From the NCBI RefSeq assembly GCF_000768875.1, contig NZ_JRAO01000016.1, positions 1 to 64,000 on the forward strand: DNA of 64,000 nucleotides. The letters are read 5' to 3'. Under the pieces are notes generated by a model. It worked only from the letters and a program-made list of their open reading frames with translations. It made no database searches and was not told the DNA's origin. This document shows positions 1 through 8,953 of the stretch, piece by piece (positions within the stretch are counted from its first letter, which is position 1; every line of letters begins with the position of its first letter). The position numbers and the translations under genes are program-made. This DNA comes from Porphyromonas sp. COT-239 OH1446. GTDB lineage: Bacteria; Bacteroidota; Bacteroidia; Bacteroidales; Porphyromonadaceae.

Positions 1-59
1 GGCCTAGAGAAAAGTTGGGTTTCAAATCCCCAGCAAAAGTATTCTTCGCTGCTATAAAG

Positions 60-67
60 TAAATTTG
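60..67 (+). promoter_or_regulatory. possible -7 promoter element TAAATTTG
   Basis: Exact match to the Bacteroidetes -7 consensus TAnnTTTG, about 200 bases before the lipoprotein gene at 267. No well-spaced TTTG -33 element is visible. A second match lies at 137-144, so which one is used is uncertain. Confidence 0.3.
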
Positions 68-136
68 CACTTGATACTTGAACCTGCACTAGGGCATTGC
101 TCTTTTGTACTGTCGTGTAGCGAACCCGCTTTTTCT

Positions 137-144
137 TATCTTTG
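137..144 (+). promoter_or_regulatory. -7 promoter element TATCTTTG for the 267 gene
   Basis: TATCTTTG is the commonest form of the Bacteroidetes -7 box in this window. It would give a leader of roughly 115 bases before the ATG at 267. The nearest upstream TTTG (104-107) is about 29 bases away, further than the usual 19-21, so only the -7 half is supported. The rest of 1-266 holds no gene that I can see. Confidence 0.45.
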
Positions 145-266
145 TCTCGATAGGGCTTGGAGGACATGAGCTTATGGCCTTTGTGGACAGTTGGATAGGA
201 TTCGCCCGATAAGCTCGTAGGAAGATCCTCAGCCCCCAGTATTCACTCTCTATACTCCTGCTCCTT

Positions 267-1847
267 ATGAAGCGAAAAGCTCCTTACTCCCTCATCGCCC
301 TCCTCCTTGTGGCGATGCTTGCTGGGTGTTACAGCCCTACGGATCTCAAGGATGGCCTGCAGCTCGTGGCTGATGAGCCGCCTCGATGGGTCGTGCCAGC
401 AGTGCATGGCACAGCTAACCTTAGAGATATACTGATCGGGCAAGACGCCCAGCGCAGTCAAGTGATACAAGCCGACCCGAATGGCTTGCTGAGGCTACAC
501 CAGCGGTTTGCCTCGATTTACAGAGCCCAGTTGCTCGAGCTCGTTCAGCCCCGAGGTGAGCAGCAGGGGCAGGTGATCTCCTGGCCTCTCTCGGAGGCTG
601 GTCGGCCCGTCTCGCCCGAGGTGATCGCCCAGGAGCGTGGTCTCGCTCCCAGTACTATCGAGGTCGAGGTCGCCCTGCCCGAGGAGGTGCAGACGATCAA
701 CCAATTGGCCTATAGTCTCGATCTCGCCCTTGAGGCAGGGGATCTACCCCTGTACCTGCGCTACAAGATCGAGTTTGTCGGAGCTAAAGATCAGTTGGGC
801 AACCCTATACAGATCACCCTCGATACCCAGCGTGATGGTCTGGAGGCGAGCTATAAGCTCCCCTACATCCTCCTGGGCAAGCAGCCCTCAGGGCGGCTAC
901 ATCTCAAGTGGCGGATCTCACCAGAGATCATAGGCATCAAGCAGGAGGGGCAAGTCCTGCCACAGATCGCCTCGCTCAAGCTCTCCCTGGGGGAGCTCAA
1001 GGTCGAGCTCTTCGAGGGGCGGCTCAGCAAAAAGGCGGAGATCCGACTGCCCAAGCCCATCGTCTTCGACTTCGAGGAGTGGGGCGTCCTGGAGGATCTA
1101 GCCCTGCAGGGTAGCAGTCTCAGCCTCGAGCTGGGCCATAGGGGGCGAATGGGCCTTAGCGCAACGGCGGACATCAGCCTAACGAACAAGAAGGGCAAGA
1201 CCCTGCGTCTACGTCCCACCTTGCCGCTCGTCAGTCTCAACTCGATCGACCAAGAGGCCTCCAAGACTTTCTCCTTCGATGCCGAGCAGCTCGACGATAT
1301 GCTGCGAGGGCTGTCGAAGACGGGTCTCTCGCTCAACTCCATTACCCTCGACTACTCTCGCTCGGCGATATACCTCGATCGCAATAGCTTCATCGACCTC
1401 TCTCTCGTGCTGGATGTGCCACTGAGGATGAAGTTCGACCGCCTGCCCATCAAGCTTAACCTCCCGATCCCTAAGCTGAACGCAGGGGCAGAGGTGGACA
1501 ACCAGGGGCAGGGCCTCCTGGAGAGCTGCTTCATCAACCTCGATGTGCGCTCGAAGTTGCCTATAGGCTTCAAGATCTCGAGCCTTATGCTACTCAATGC
1601 CAAGCGTGAGCCGCTGAGCGATGGCCTCATCCCCCTGGACTTCGACCTCAAGCCCAGTGCCGATGGGGTGCAGCCGCAGGATAGTCAGCTCAGTATCCGA
1701 GTTACTACCCGACAGCTGCGCCTCCTGCCCGATGCTCGCTATATCCGCTTCGAGGGCTACGCCCAGTCCTCAGGTGAGTGGGTGGAGCTCAGGGCTAGCC
1801 AAGATATACAGTTCAAAGTCGTTGTCTCTCTAAATAAGAAGCCCTAA
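267..1847 (+). CDS. large outer-membrane/periplasmic lipoprotein, unknown function
   Basis: 526-residue protein beginning with a lipoprotein signal: basic MKRK, a hydrophobic stretch, then lipobox LAGC with the acylated Cys at residue 21. The rest is rich in beta-type alternating sequence with no catalytic motif that I recognise. It contains repeated 'KLxLxLPxP'-like segments in the second half, suggesting a multidomain beta protein. Its TAA stop overlaps the ATG of the next gene (TAATG), so the two are probably translationally coupled and work together at the outer membrane. I do not recognise a named family. The exported, lipidated location is well supported; the role is unknown. Confidence 0.85.
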   Translation: MKRKAPYSLIALLLVAMLAGCYSPTDLKDGLQLVADEPPRWVVPAVHGTANLRDILIGQDAQRSQVIQADPNGLLRLHQRFASIYRAQLLELVQPRGEQQGQVISWPLSEAGRPVSPEVIAQERGLAPSTIEVEVALPEEVQTINQLAYSLDLALEAGDLPLYLRYKIEFVGAKDQLGNPIQITLDTQRDGLEASYKLPYILLGKQPSGRLHLKWRISPEIIGIKQEGQVLPQIASLKLSLGELKVELFEGRLSKKAEIRLPKPIVFDFEEWGVLEDLALQGSSLSLELGHRGRMGLSATADISLTNKKGKTLRLRPTLPLVSLNSIDQEASKTFSFDAEQLDDMLRGLSKTGLSLNSITLDYSRSAIYLDRNSFIDLSLVLDVPLRMKFDRLPIKLNLPIPKLNAGAEVDNQGQGLLESCFINLDVRSKLPIGFKISSLMLLNAKREPLSDGLIPLDFDLKPSADGVQPQDSQLSIRVTTRQLRLLPDARYIRFEGYAQSSGEWVELRASQDIQFKVVVSLNKKP

Positions 1848-3238
1848 TGTACCCCCTGACCATATCCTCAAGGATTTGTCCTATAGCCCTAGGCCTTATC
1901 CTCATGCTGGGGCTCTCTCTACAGAGGGCCGATGCTCAGATCTCCGAGGCTACGTTGATGACCTCCCGGGCGGACTTCTCCCGCATAGACCTCAATCCCG
2001 CCTATACCCCCGAGGATGCTCGTCTTGTGATCGGCCTTCCCCTGGGCGAGACGGGTCTCTCGCTCTCCTCCCCCTTCTCCTTAGCCAGCGCACTCTCTCG
2101 CCCTGGTGCGCCAGGCTCGCCCTACCACCTGCACTATGATCGGCTATTGCAGGGCATGAAGGACAAACCCTTTGGGGCGTCGTATCAGCTTGGCCTGCTG
2201 CACCTGGGGCTGCACACCCGCATAGGCTTCTTCTCGATGGGGCTAAGCCTGCGGGGTGAGGTCTTCAGTGAGGTCGATGGGAGCTTCGCTGACCTACTCC
2301 TAGAGGGCAATGGAGGTCATTTGGGGCAATGGAGGCACTTCGAGCTGGGCCGCTCTAGAGGCTTTGCCCTAGGGCAGCTCGCCCTGGGCTATTCGACGGA
2401 TATGCTCCTAGAGAGCCGTCGCCTAAGCTTAGGTGCTCGCCTGAAGGTCCTCATGGGTCTTACCTATGCTGAGCTCGCCAAGAGTAGGGTAAGCCTCTAC
2501 ACCTCTCCCACGGGGGACGAGCTCAAGGTCGAGGCGCACCAAATCCTCTATGTACATACAGGTCGAGCCCTGCCACAGAAGGATGGCCGAATAGATTGGG
2601 ACAGGCCTATCCCTGTAGGTCTTGACCCCTTTGGTAACTATGGCTTGGGGCTCGACCTGGGGGCGATCTATACGATCGATGACCGCTGGCGTGTGGGGCT
2701 CTCTGTCCGAGATCTCGGCTTTGTTCGCTGGGGCGAGAGCCACACCCTCGAGGAGGATCTTAGGGGCGACAAGGCCATTGTCTACCGTGGGGTGGATGTG
2801 TCCGAAGTCCTCGTCCAGAAGCCTGATGGCGCTGACAGGGGAATCAATAGTGCCCTAGAGATGATCAGTCGATCACTCCAGGATAATTTCTCAGAGGGTA
2901 GGGTTCGTTCGCTCGTCTCGGGTCTTGAGGCCAAGATCCATGCCACGGCAGAGTATAAACCTCTTGGTTGGCTGACCCTTGGGACGATGTTCGGTACGAG
3001 TCGCATGCTCGGTCGTTGGCGACCCGATATTTCCCTCTCGGCAGGGTTGCGCCCCAGTAGGGGCTTCGCCACGCATGTGAGCCTGGGTTCTATGAATGGT
3101 TCGCCAATCAACCTGGGGTTCGGATTTGTTTTGGGACGGAAGTTTCAGGTCTATGCAGCCTTCGACAATATCTTCGCCTTCAATCCGCTCTACCTACACT
3201 TCTTTCACGCTCGGGCTGGTATCTCCTTGCGTTTCTAA
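1847..3238 (+). CDS. DUF5723-type outer-membrane beta-barrel protein
   Basis: 463 residues with an N-terminal signal sequence ending near residue 30 (LQRADAQ). The body has alternating hydrophobic strands and glycines (for example LGLDLGAIYTIDDRWRVGLS) and ends in a terminal phenylalanine strand (ISLRF), the usual C-terminal signature of outer-membrane barrels. The early segment 'FSRIDLNPAYTPEDARLVIGLP' resembles the DUF5723/PorV-like group, in which an 'NPA' motif follows the signal peptide. The start codon overlaps the stop of the upstream lipoprotein gene. A strong bidirectional terminator follows. The barrel is well supported; the exact family is my inference from pattern memory. Confidence 0.75.
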   Translation: MYPLTISSRICPIALGLILMLGLSLQRADAQISEATLMTSRADFSRIDLNPAYTPEDARLVIGLPLGETGLSLSSPFSLASALSRPGAPGSPYHLHYDRLLQGMKDKPFGASYQLGLLHLGLHTRIGFFSMGLSLRGEVFSEVDGSFADLLLEGNGGHLGQWRHFELGRSRGFALGQLALGYSTDMLLESRRLSLGARLKVLMGLTYAELAKSRVSLYTSPTGDELKVEAHQILYVHTGRALPQKDGRIDWDRPIPVGLDPFGNYGLGLDLGAIYTIDDRWRVGLSVRDLGFVRWGESHTLEEDLRGDKAIVYRGVDVSEVLVQKPDGADRGINSALEMISRSLQDNFSEGRVRSLVSGLEAKIHATAEYKPLGWLTLGTMFGTSRMLGRWRPDISLSAGLRPSRGFATHVSLGSMNGSPINLGFGFVLGRKFQVYAAFDNIFAFNPLYLHFFHARAGISLRF

Positions 3239-3254
3239 GGAGTGCTAAGTACAA

Positions 3255-3294
3255 ATATGTCCCCGAACCCAGCAATGAGGGTTCGGGGACATAT
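3255..3294. terminator. bidirectional hairpin terminator
   Basis: Arms 3255-3270 and 3279-3294 are perfect 16-bp reverse complements (ATATGTCCCCGAACCC on the left) with an 8-base loop, followed by CTTTTG. It lies between the convergent barrel gene (ends 3238) and the TonB receptor gene (ends 3333), and should serve both. Confidence 0.85.
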
Positions 3295-3332
3295 CTTTTG
3301 GGCCTTACTTTTGAGCTGTCGCTCGAGGAGGC

Positions 3333-5834
3333 CTATAGGCGGAGCGTGGCCGAGACGAAGGCACGTCTAGGCAGAGTTGGCCCGTACACATAAGTGGAGG
3401 CTCGCCCTGGGCCCATATCGGTGTCTTTCTGGTAGGCGTCCAGGATGTTTTGTACTCCGGCCGAGAGGTCGAGCGTGATGGTTGAGGTCAGAGGGACTTC
3501 GTAGCCCAGCTTGAGGTTCAGGTCGAAGAAGGATTTACTGCGAGCGATGTGCGCATAGCCTGGCAGTACGCCTCGCATACGCTGACCATCCTCCACGATG
3601 TCGAAGTGTCCCTTGCCATCGTGCTGAGGCATAGTCTCGATCCCCTCGTAGGCCTCGTGCAGGACGTTCATCGGCCCCGTATAGGTACTTGAGAGGTTTA
3701 GACTCAGACGCTTAGTCGGACGAAGTGTAGCCGAGAGATAGCCGTAGAGGTTGGGGGTGCGGTCGTAGTCTTGGCTTCTGACTTCACTCTGCCCGATGGT
3801 AACATCTTCGTCGACAAATACTCGTGGTGTGCCGTAGCGGCTGCGTTGTAGGGTCATACCCATCTGCACCTCGAAGAGGCGGCGATAGGCCATCTTTGCT
3901 TCGAGTGTTGTGCCGAAGACCTTGGCAACACCCTTACTGTCGTTGACGATCGTACGTTGGCGTACACCATCGACCTCCTTTTCTATGGGCGAGGCGATGA
4001 ACTGATTGCGCAGGAAGGTGGCGAAGCCCTCGAGCATCAGATTATATTGCCAAGAGCCACTGGTGAAGTACCAGTCTGCCGAGGCACTGAAGCTGCGCGA
4101 ACGCTCTTCACGCAGCGTGGGGGAGAGGACACGAGACACGGGCTCGCCCCCTGCCAGCTCGACGTGCATGTCTTCGTCGAAGAACTGAGGAGCTCTGAAG
4201 CCCTCGCTATAGGTCAGGCGCAGGCTCAGATCCTTGATCGGATTGTAACGTAGGTTGGCTCGTGGGCTTAGGATGAGCAGTGGGTCGATAGACTGCTTGC
4301 CTGCCTGTAGCATCTGCACATAGTCGAGGCGACCGCCGAATAAGAACGTCCAACGATCCGAGCGATACTCGAGCTGCGTGAACTGTGAGTAGGTCTTGCT
4401 TAGCTGATCGATTCCCTTGGCTCGGAAGCCACTCTGGTCGTTGATTGAGCTGAAGGTTGCTTCTGCCCCTAGGGTCAGATCTAGCTTGATGGGTAGGCGA
4501 TAGAGCCAAGTCGCCCCCGTCTGTACATCTAGCCCCTTCGTGCGTCCGTAGGCTGTCAGGCTGGCTAAGATTTCGTCCTTGATGGCATCGTTGGCAGGAT
4601 TCTTGCGTAGCTTGTCGAGTTGCCCATCGACGAGGTCTCCTCCGCCGTAGTAGCTGTGTCGGTGGACTTGTTGTGCCGAGGCGTATGCACTCAGGCGATA
4701 GCGGTCGTCCTCTGAACCCAAATCGTAGCGTATGCTACCACCGTTGATGAAGTGCTGGAGGTATTCAGCGATTTGTGCCTCAAAGGGTGGTCGCTCTAGC
4801 CTGTCGCCCCCACGGCGATGCTCGTGTAATGAGCGAAACTCGGCCGAGAGCTTGCTATAAAGCCCCATCTTGTAATAGGCACGGAAGCCAAGGGCCCGGT
4901 TGCGGAGCTCGGGCAGCTCGGTGAAGCTATCGCCATCGTAGTCATGCCCAGCACGAGCGGACTGCTGACCGAAGGCCATGATAGCGGCACGATGGTCTTC
5001 GGAGACGAGAGAGACGTTGAAGGAGGTTGTGCTCTGAGGCCCTGAGTAACCACCCACCTTGCGGTCATAGGTGGTCAATGTCTGCGTTAGCTGTGCCTCC
5101 GAGCGCAGAGGTTCGCGCGTGATGATGTTGATCACGCCACCAATCGCATTCGAACCGAAGAGGGCCGAGCCACCACCTCGCATGACCTCTACCTGCTCGA
5201 TCATCGAGGCTGGGATCTGCTCGAGCCCATAGACACCCACTAGGGCACTGAATACAGGACGGCTGTCGATCAAGATCTGGGAGTAAGCCCCCTCGAGGCC
5301 ATTGATGCGAACTTGGTTAAAGCCGCAGTTCTGACAGTTGTCTTCGATGCGTAGACCTGGCTGGAAGCGCAGACCTTGGCTCAGATTCTCCGAGTGAGTC
5401 TTGGCGAAGAGGTCTCTACCGAGTACCGTTACGAGGCTTGGAGCCATTCGTCTGCGAGTCTCTTGGCGATTTGAGGTGATGACCAGCCCGTCGAGCTCGA
5501 GGGCTTGCTCGTCGAGGTAGAGGTCTAGGTGGCGCGTCTTGCCAGCCTCCAGTCGGACACGCTGCTCGACGGGAGCGAAGCCGAGACTGCTGGCCTCTAC
5601 CGTGTACGTCCCGGCTGGGATGTCCGTAAGGCGAAACGCTCCGTTGGCATCGGTCGAGGTGCCCAGCGTCGTCCCTTTGATCTTGATGACGGCGAAGGGG
5701 ATGACCTCCTGAGTTTGATGGTTAATGACTGTGCCGACCAGGCGGGCCTGGGCCGACGTTTGTGCTTGGACGCTCCCCAGCGAAAAGAACGCAATGAGGG
5801 CTGTCAGCAGGGAAAAATGTTTTAGAAATCTCAT
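3333..5834 (-). CDS. TonB-dependent outer-membrane receptor
   Basis: 833 residues. A signal peptide (ends near AQTS, residue 24) is followed by a carboxypeptidase-like regulatory beta-sandwich at about residues 30-110 (LVGTVINHQTQEVIPFAVIKI). The plug domain spans about 115-240 and includes VEVMRGGGSALFGSNAIGG and GGVINIITREP. A large barrel follows, ending in TLRL. The plug carries a CxxC pair (NCQNCGF) just before VRINGLEG, seen in a subset of Bacteroidetes receptors. The imported ligand (haem, metal chelate or cobamide) cannot be told from sequence. The gene is monocistronic with its own minus-strand TATCTTTG box at 5858-5865. No SusD partner lies next to it. Confidence 0.92.
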   Translation of the reverse strand: MRFLKHFSLLTALIAFFSLGSVQAQTSAQARLVGTVINHQTQEVIPFAVIKIKGTTLGTSTDANGAFRLTDIPAGTYTVEASSLGFAPVEQRVRLEAGKTRHLDLYLDEQALELDGLVITSNRQETRRRMAPSLVTVLGRDLFAKTHSENLSQGLRFQPGLRIEDNCQNCGFNQVRINGLEGAYSQILIDSRPVFSALVGVYGLEQIPASMIEQVEVMRGGGSALFGSNAIGGVINIITREPLRSEAQLTQTLTTYDRKVGGYSGPQSTTSFNVSLVSEDHRAAIMAFGQQSARAGHDYDGDSFTELPELRNRALGFRAYYKMGLYSKLSAEFRSLHEHRRGGDRLERPPFEAQIAEYLQHFINGGSIRYDLGSEDDRYRLSAYASAQQVHRHSYYGGGDLVDGQLDKLRKNPANDAIKDEILASLTAYGRTKGLDVQTGATWLYRLPIKLDLTLGAEATFSSINDQSGFRAKGIDQLSKTYSQFTQLEYRSDRWTFLFGGRLDYVQMLQAGKQSIDPLLILSPRANLRYNPIKDLSLRLTYSEGFRAPQFFDEDMHVELAGGEPVSRVLSPTLREERSRSFSASADWYFTSGSWQYNLMLEGFATFLRNQFIASPIEKEVDGVRQRTIVNDSKGVAKVFGTTLEAKMAYRRLFEVQMGMTLQRSRYGTPRVFVDEDVTIGQSEVRSQDYDRTPNLYGYLSATLRPTKRLSLNLSSTYTGPMNVLHEAYEGIETMPQHDGKGHFDIVEDGQRMRGVLPGYAHIARSKSFFDLNLKLGYEVPLTSTITLDLSAGVQNILDAYQKDTDMGPGRASTYVYGPTLPRRAFVSATLRL

Positions 5835-5857
5835 AGGATTTGAATATTTTGATGGCG

Positions 5858-5865
5858 CAAAGATA
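5858..5865 (-). promoter_or_regulatory. -7 promoter element for the TonB receptor
   Basis: The plus strand reads CAAAGATA, so the minus strand has TATCTTTG, 24 bases upstream of the receptor ATG at 5834. No TTTG at the canonical -33 distance is obvious. Confidence 0.5.
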
Positions 5866-5947
5866 CCGAAATGTCCTTGTTCTCTATGGTTTGTGATCCT
5901 ATCCTGACGAAAATACCGACAAATGGTGATCCCCCGGACGGTGAAGG

Positions 5948-5976
5948 GGAGGCCTTAGCCCCTCTCTGAGGCCTCC
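5948..5976. terminator. GC-rich hairpin of uncertain role
   Basis: GGAGGCCT at 5948-5955 pairs with AGGCCTCC at 5969-5976, followed by TTTT. It resembles an intrinsic terminator read rightward, but no plus-strand gene precedes it. It may block antisense transcription or belong to the odd palindromic region that follows. Confidence 0.35.
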
Positions 5977-6063
5977 TTTTGAGGGCCTTGGAGGGGCGTT
6001 TCGAGCCAATGAGCTAACTCGCTGTTATAGGCGAATATACATCCCCTTGCGGAGAGGGCCAAA

Positions 6064-6151
6064 TTTTCTTGCGGAAGAAAATATTTTTTCTTCCGCAAGA
6101 AAAAATATTTTCGTGCGCACGAAAATTTATTTCCTTGCGCACAGAAATTTT
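6064..6151. repeat. AT-rich cluster of consecutive palindromes
   Basis: Two neighbouring perfect palindromic structures stand alone in an otherwise gene-free stretch. Arms 6064-6080 and 6087-6103 (17 bp; core CTTGCGGAAG) are separated by 6 bases. The uninterrupted 18-bp palindrome TTTTCGTGCGCACGAAAA lies at 6108-6125. A third, degenerate module follows (CTTGCGCAC at 6134-6142, AAATTTT at 6145-6151, TTCCGCAC near 6158). Modules combine a GCGGAA or GCGCAC core with A/T tracts. No open frame of protein-like composition covers it. I interpret it as a miniature inverted-repeat element or protein-binding array; which is unknown. Confidence 0.7.
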
Positions 6152-6328
6152 GGGGCTTCCGCACGCCGTTCGGATCGAGGGCGTATTGACCCCATTTTGT
6201 GCCCCCTCGCCCCCTTCTCTTCCTACATATATATAGGCGGATATGTGGGCGGATGGCCTCCCCTCAGAGGCCCTCGGCCAGCCCTCCCACCCCTCGAGGC
6301 AGGTGATCAGGAAGTCTAGGCGATTGAC

Positions 6329-6336
6329 TACCTTTG
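6329..6336 (+). promoter_or_regulatory. -7 promoter element TACCTTTG
   Basis: Match to TAnnTTTG 28 bases before the ATG of the GH3-type gene at 6364. The region from 6160 to 6328 otherwise shows only C-rich, non-coding sequence. Confidence 0.5.
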
Positions 6337-6363
6337 TGCCAACGAATCATTGCCCTTTGAACT

Positions 6364-7902
6364 ATGGATATAAGATCAAAGCTCGTCTATCAGCTCGCTA
6401 AGAGACGGATCAAGGCCATCGAAGCCTATCGGGGTGCGGCTGAGGATATTCAGCTTGGCCAGCTTAGACGGCTGCTACAGCAAGCGTCTCGGACGGAGTT
6501 TGGCCGTCGCCATGGCTTGACCGCCGGCATGAGCTACACGGAGTACGCTGAGCGCACCCCGGTACAGAGCTACGAGGAGGTCAAGGCCGACGTCGAGCGT
6601 ATGGTCGCAGGCGAGGCAGGCGTCCTTGTCCCAGGACGTTGCCGCTGGTATGCTAAGAGCAGCGGGACGAGCAATGACAAGAGCAAGTTCATCCCCGTGC
6701 CCTATCTCCACCTGCACGATTGCCATTACCGAGGTGGGAGCGATGCCCTTTGGCTCTATATGCGCAATTATCCCGATACACAGTTCTTCGCCACCAAGGG
6801 CCTCGTGCTCGGAGGCAGCCATGCCCCGATGTCGCTCAATAGCTCTTCTTCGGCGGGAGACCTGAGTGCCATCCTCGTGCAGCACATGCCCAGCCTCGGC
6901 TCGATGCTCCGAGTGCCCAGCAAGAAGACGCTCCTGATGGGCGAATGGACGGCCAAGATGCGCACCATCGTCCAGGAGGTTGCCCATGCCAAGGTTGGCA
7001 GCATCTCGGGCGTCCCCTCGTGGCTGATGGTACTGCTCAAGGAGATCCTCGCCTATACCAAGGCCTCGACGATCGCCGAGGTATGGCCTAGCCTTGAGGT
7101 CTTCTTCCATGGAGGGATTAGCTTCGCCCCCTATCGAGAGGCCTACGAAGAGCTCATCGGCAACCCTCGGATGCGCTACGAGGAGACGTACAACGCCAGC
7201 GAAGGCTTCATTGCTATCCAGGACGATCCTAGTCTACAGGCCATGCTTCTGATGTTGGACTATGGGATCTTCTTCGAGTTCGTCCCCGTCGAGCTCATCG
7301 ACGAGACGCAGAGCCCCATTTGCCCCCCGGAGGCGGCCGTGCCCCTGTGGCAGGTTGAGGCGGGCCGCTCGTATGCCATCCTGCTCAGCACCCTTGGCGG
7401 GCTATACCGCTATCTGATCGGCGACACTGTACGCTTCGTCTCCTGCGATCCCTATCGCCTGGTGATCACGGGCCGAACCAAGCACTTCATCAATGCCTTC
7501 GGCGAGGAACTCATGGTCGCCAATGCCGACAAAGCCCTCGCCCTGACCTGCGCCGAGACGGGTGCTCGGGTGTCTGACTATACGGCTGCGCCTCATTTCT
7601 TCATGCAGGAGGGCAAGGGACGGCACGATTGGCTCATCGAGTTCGAGCAGGCCCCAGCCTCTCTAGAGAGCTTCGCCTGCATCCTGGACGGCCATTTGCG
7701 TCAGCTCAACTCAGACTATGAGGCCAAGCGTTATATGGATATGACCCTTCGAGAGCTGTGCATCACGCCTGCCCCTCGAGGCCTCTTCCACGATTGGCTC
7801 GCCCAGCAAGGCAAGCTCGGCGGGCAGCACAAGGTGCCCCGCCTCAGCAACAACCGCAAATACCTCGACGACCTCCTGGCTATGATACCTCAGCAGGCGT
7901 AG
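6364..7902 (+). CDS. GH3-family acyl-acid-amido synthetase-like protein
   Basis: 512 residues, the usual length for the GH3 (auxin-responsive promoter) family of acyl-adenylate-forming enzymes, which join an acid to an amino acid using ATP. Recognisable parts are an N-terminal helical region, the nucleotide motif WYAKSSGTSNDKSKFIPV at about residues 97-114, YEETYNASEGFIAIQ at about 272-286, and the IGDTVRF segment at about 353-359, followed by ITGRTKHFINAFGEELM at the hinge to the C-terminal domain. Bacterial substrates of this family are largely uncharacterised, so the acid partner here is unknown. The next gene (manA) follows 36 bases later and may be co-transcribed. Confidence 0.85.
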   Translation: MDIRSKLVYQLAKRRIKAIEAYRGAAEDIQLGQLRRLLQQASRTEFGRRHGLTAGMSYTEYAERTPVQSYEEVKADVERMVAGEAGVLVPGRCRWYAKSSGTSNDKSKFIPVPYLHLHDCHYRGGSDALWLYMRNYPDTQFFATKGLVLGGSHAPMSLNSSSSAGDLSAILVQHMPSLGSMLRVPSKKTLLMGEWTAKMRTIVQEVAHAKVGSISGVPSWLMVLLKEILAYTKASTIAEVWPSLEVFFHGGISFAPYREAYEELIGNPRMRYEETYNASEGFIAIQDDPSLQAMLLMLDYGIFFEFVPVELIDETQSPICPPEAAVPLWQVEAGRSYAILLSTLGGLYRYLIGDTVRFVSCDPYRLVITGRTKHFINAFGEELMVANADKALALTCAETGARVSDYTAAPHFFMQEGKGRHDWLIEFEQAPASLESFACILDGHLRQLNSDYEAKRYMDMTLRELCITPAPRGLFHDWLAQQGKLGGQHKVPRLSNNRKYLDDLLAMIPQQA

Positions 7903-7938
7903 AGACCTTCGCAACTACTTTATCATTATTATATTCCA

Positions 7939-8925
7939 ATGGATCAGCAACAGCTTTATCCCCTTACCTTCGAGCCCATGCTCAAGGAGATCATTTGGGG
8001 AGGACAAGACATTCGCCCCTTCAAGGGCCTAACCCCAGACGACCGCACCATCGGCGAGAGCTGGGAGATCTCTCATGTGCCCGACAATTACTCTGTCGTC
8101 GATGCAGGCCCGCTCAAGGGTAAGAACCTTGACGAACTGATGAGCCTCTACGGCGATCAGCTCGTTGGCCGCTCGGTGCGTGAGCGTTTCGGCGACCGCT
8201 TCCCTCTGCTCATTAAGTTCATCGACGCCCAGGCCAACCTCTCCATCCAGGTGCACCCCGATGATACGCTCGGGATGCAGCGGCACAACTCCTTCGGCAA
8301 AACCGAGATGTGGTACGTTGTCAAGGCTTCGCCCGAGGCCATGCTCTATAGTGGCTTTGCCAAGCAGTCTTCGCCCGAGGACTACGTTCGCCGCATCCAG
8401 GAGGGGACGATCATGGATGCCCTACAGCCCTATCAGGTCAAGGCTGGCGACGTCTTCTTCTTGCCCGCTGGGCGAGTGCATGCTATCGGAGCAGGATGCT
8501 TCGTCGCCGAGATCCAGCAGACCTCCAACGTTACCTACCGCATCTATGACTATGACCGTACCGATGCCCAGGGCAATAGGAGAGAGCTCCACACCGATCT
8601 GGCCAAGGATGCTATCGACTACACACTGCACGAGGATTACCGCACAAGCTACACCCCTGCCCAGGACGAGGTCGTCCCTCTAGTGCAGTGCCGCTACTTC
8701 GAGACGAATTTGCTCGAGCTCACTAAGCCCCTCGAGCGGGACTTCGCTCACCTTGACAGCTTCGTCATCTATATCTGCATGCAGGGCCAGTTCACCCTTG
8801 CAGATGACAGGGGCTACAGCCTTAGCCTCAAGCAGGGGCAGAGCGTCCTAGTCCCTGCCTCCGCACGGCAGATTACCCTCCGTCCAGAGGGTGAGTGCAA
8901 GCTGATGGAGACCTTCGTCCCCTAA
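7939..8925 (+). CDS. manA: mannose-6-phosphate isomerase, class I (zinc)
   Basis: 328 residues of the short type I phosphomannose isomerase. It interconverts fructose-6-phosphate and mannose-6-phosphate in the cytosol, feeding GDP-mannose and fucose for glycans. Visible motifs are GESWEISHVPDN near residue 38, the metal-binding IQVHPDD near 100, FGKTEMWYVV near 116 and FFLPAGRVHAIG near 173. All are cupin-fold zinc-site elements. It lies just before a MerR gene and the polysaccharide block, which fits a sugar-supply role. Confidence 0.93.
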   Translation: MDQQQLYPLTFEPMLKEIIWGGQDIRPFKGLTPDDRTIGESWEISHVPDNYSVVDAGPLKGKNLDELMSLYGDQLVGRSVRERFGDRFPLLIKFIDAQANLSIQVHPDDTLGMQRHNSFGKTEMWYVVKASPEAMLYSGFAKQSSPEDYVRRIQEGTIMDALQPYQVKAGDVFFLPAGRVHAIGAGCFVAEIQQTSNVTYRIYDYDRTDAQGNRRELHTDLAKDAIDYTLHEDYRTSYTPAQDEVVPLVQCRYFETNLLELTKPLERDFAHLDSFVIYICMQGQFTLADDRGYSLSLKQGQSVLVPASARQITLRPEGECKLMETFVP

Positions 8926-8953
8926 AGTTCGAGAGCTGACCTCCTCCTCCCCT

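Noticed and set aside
12-36. tRNA- or tmRNA-like T-arm (GGGTTTCAAATCCCC)
   Set aside because: The loop is one base too long for a canonical T-arm and no acceptor stem or CCA follows; the left part would lie outside the window.
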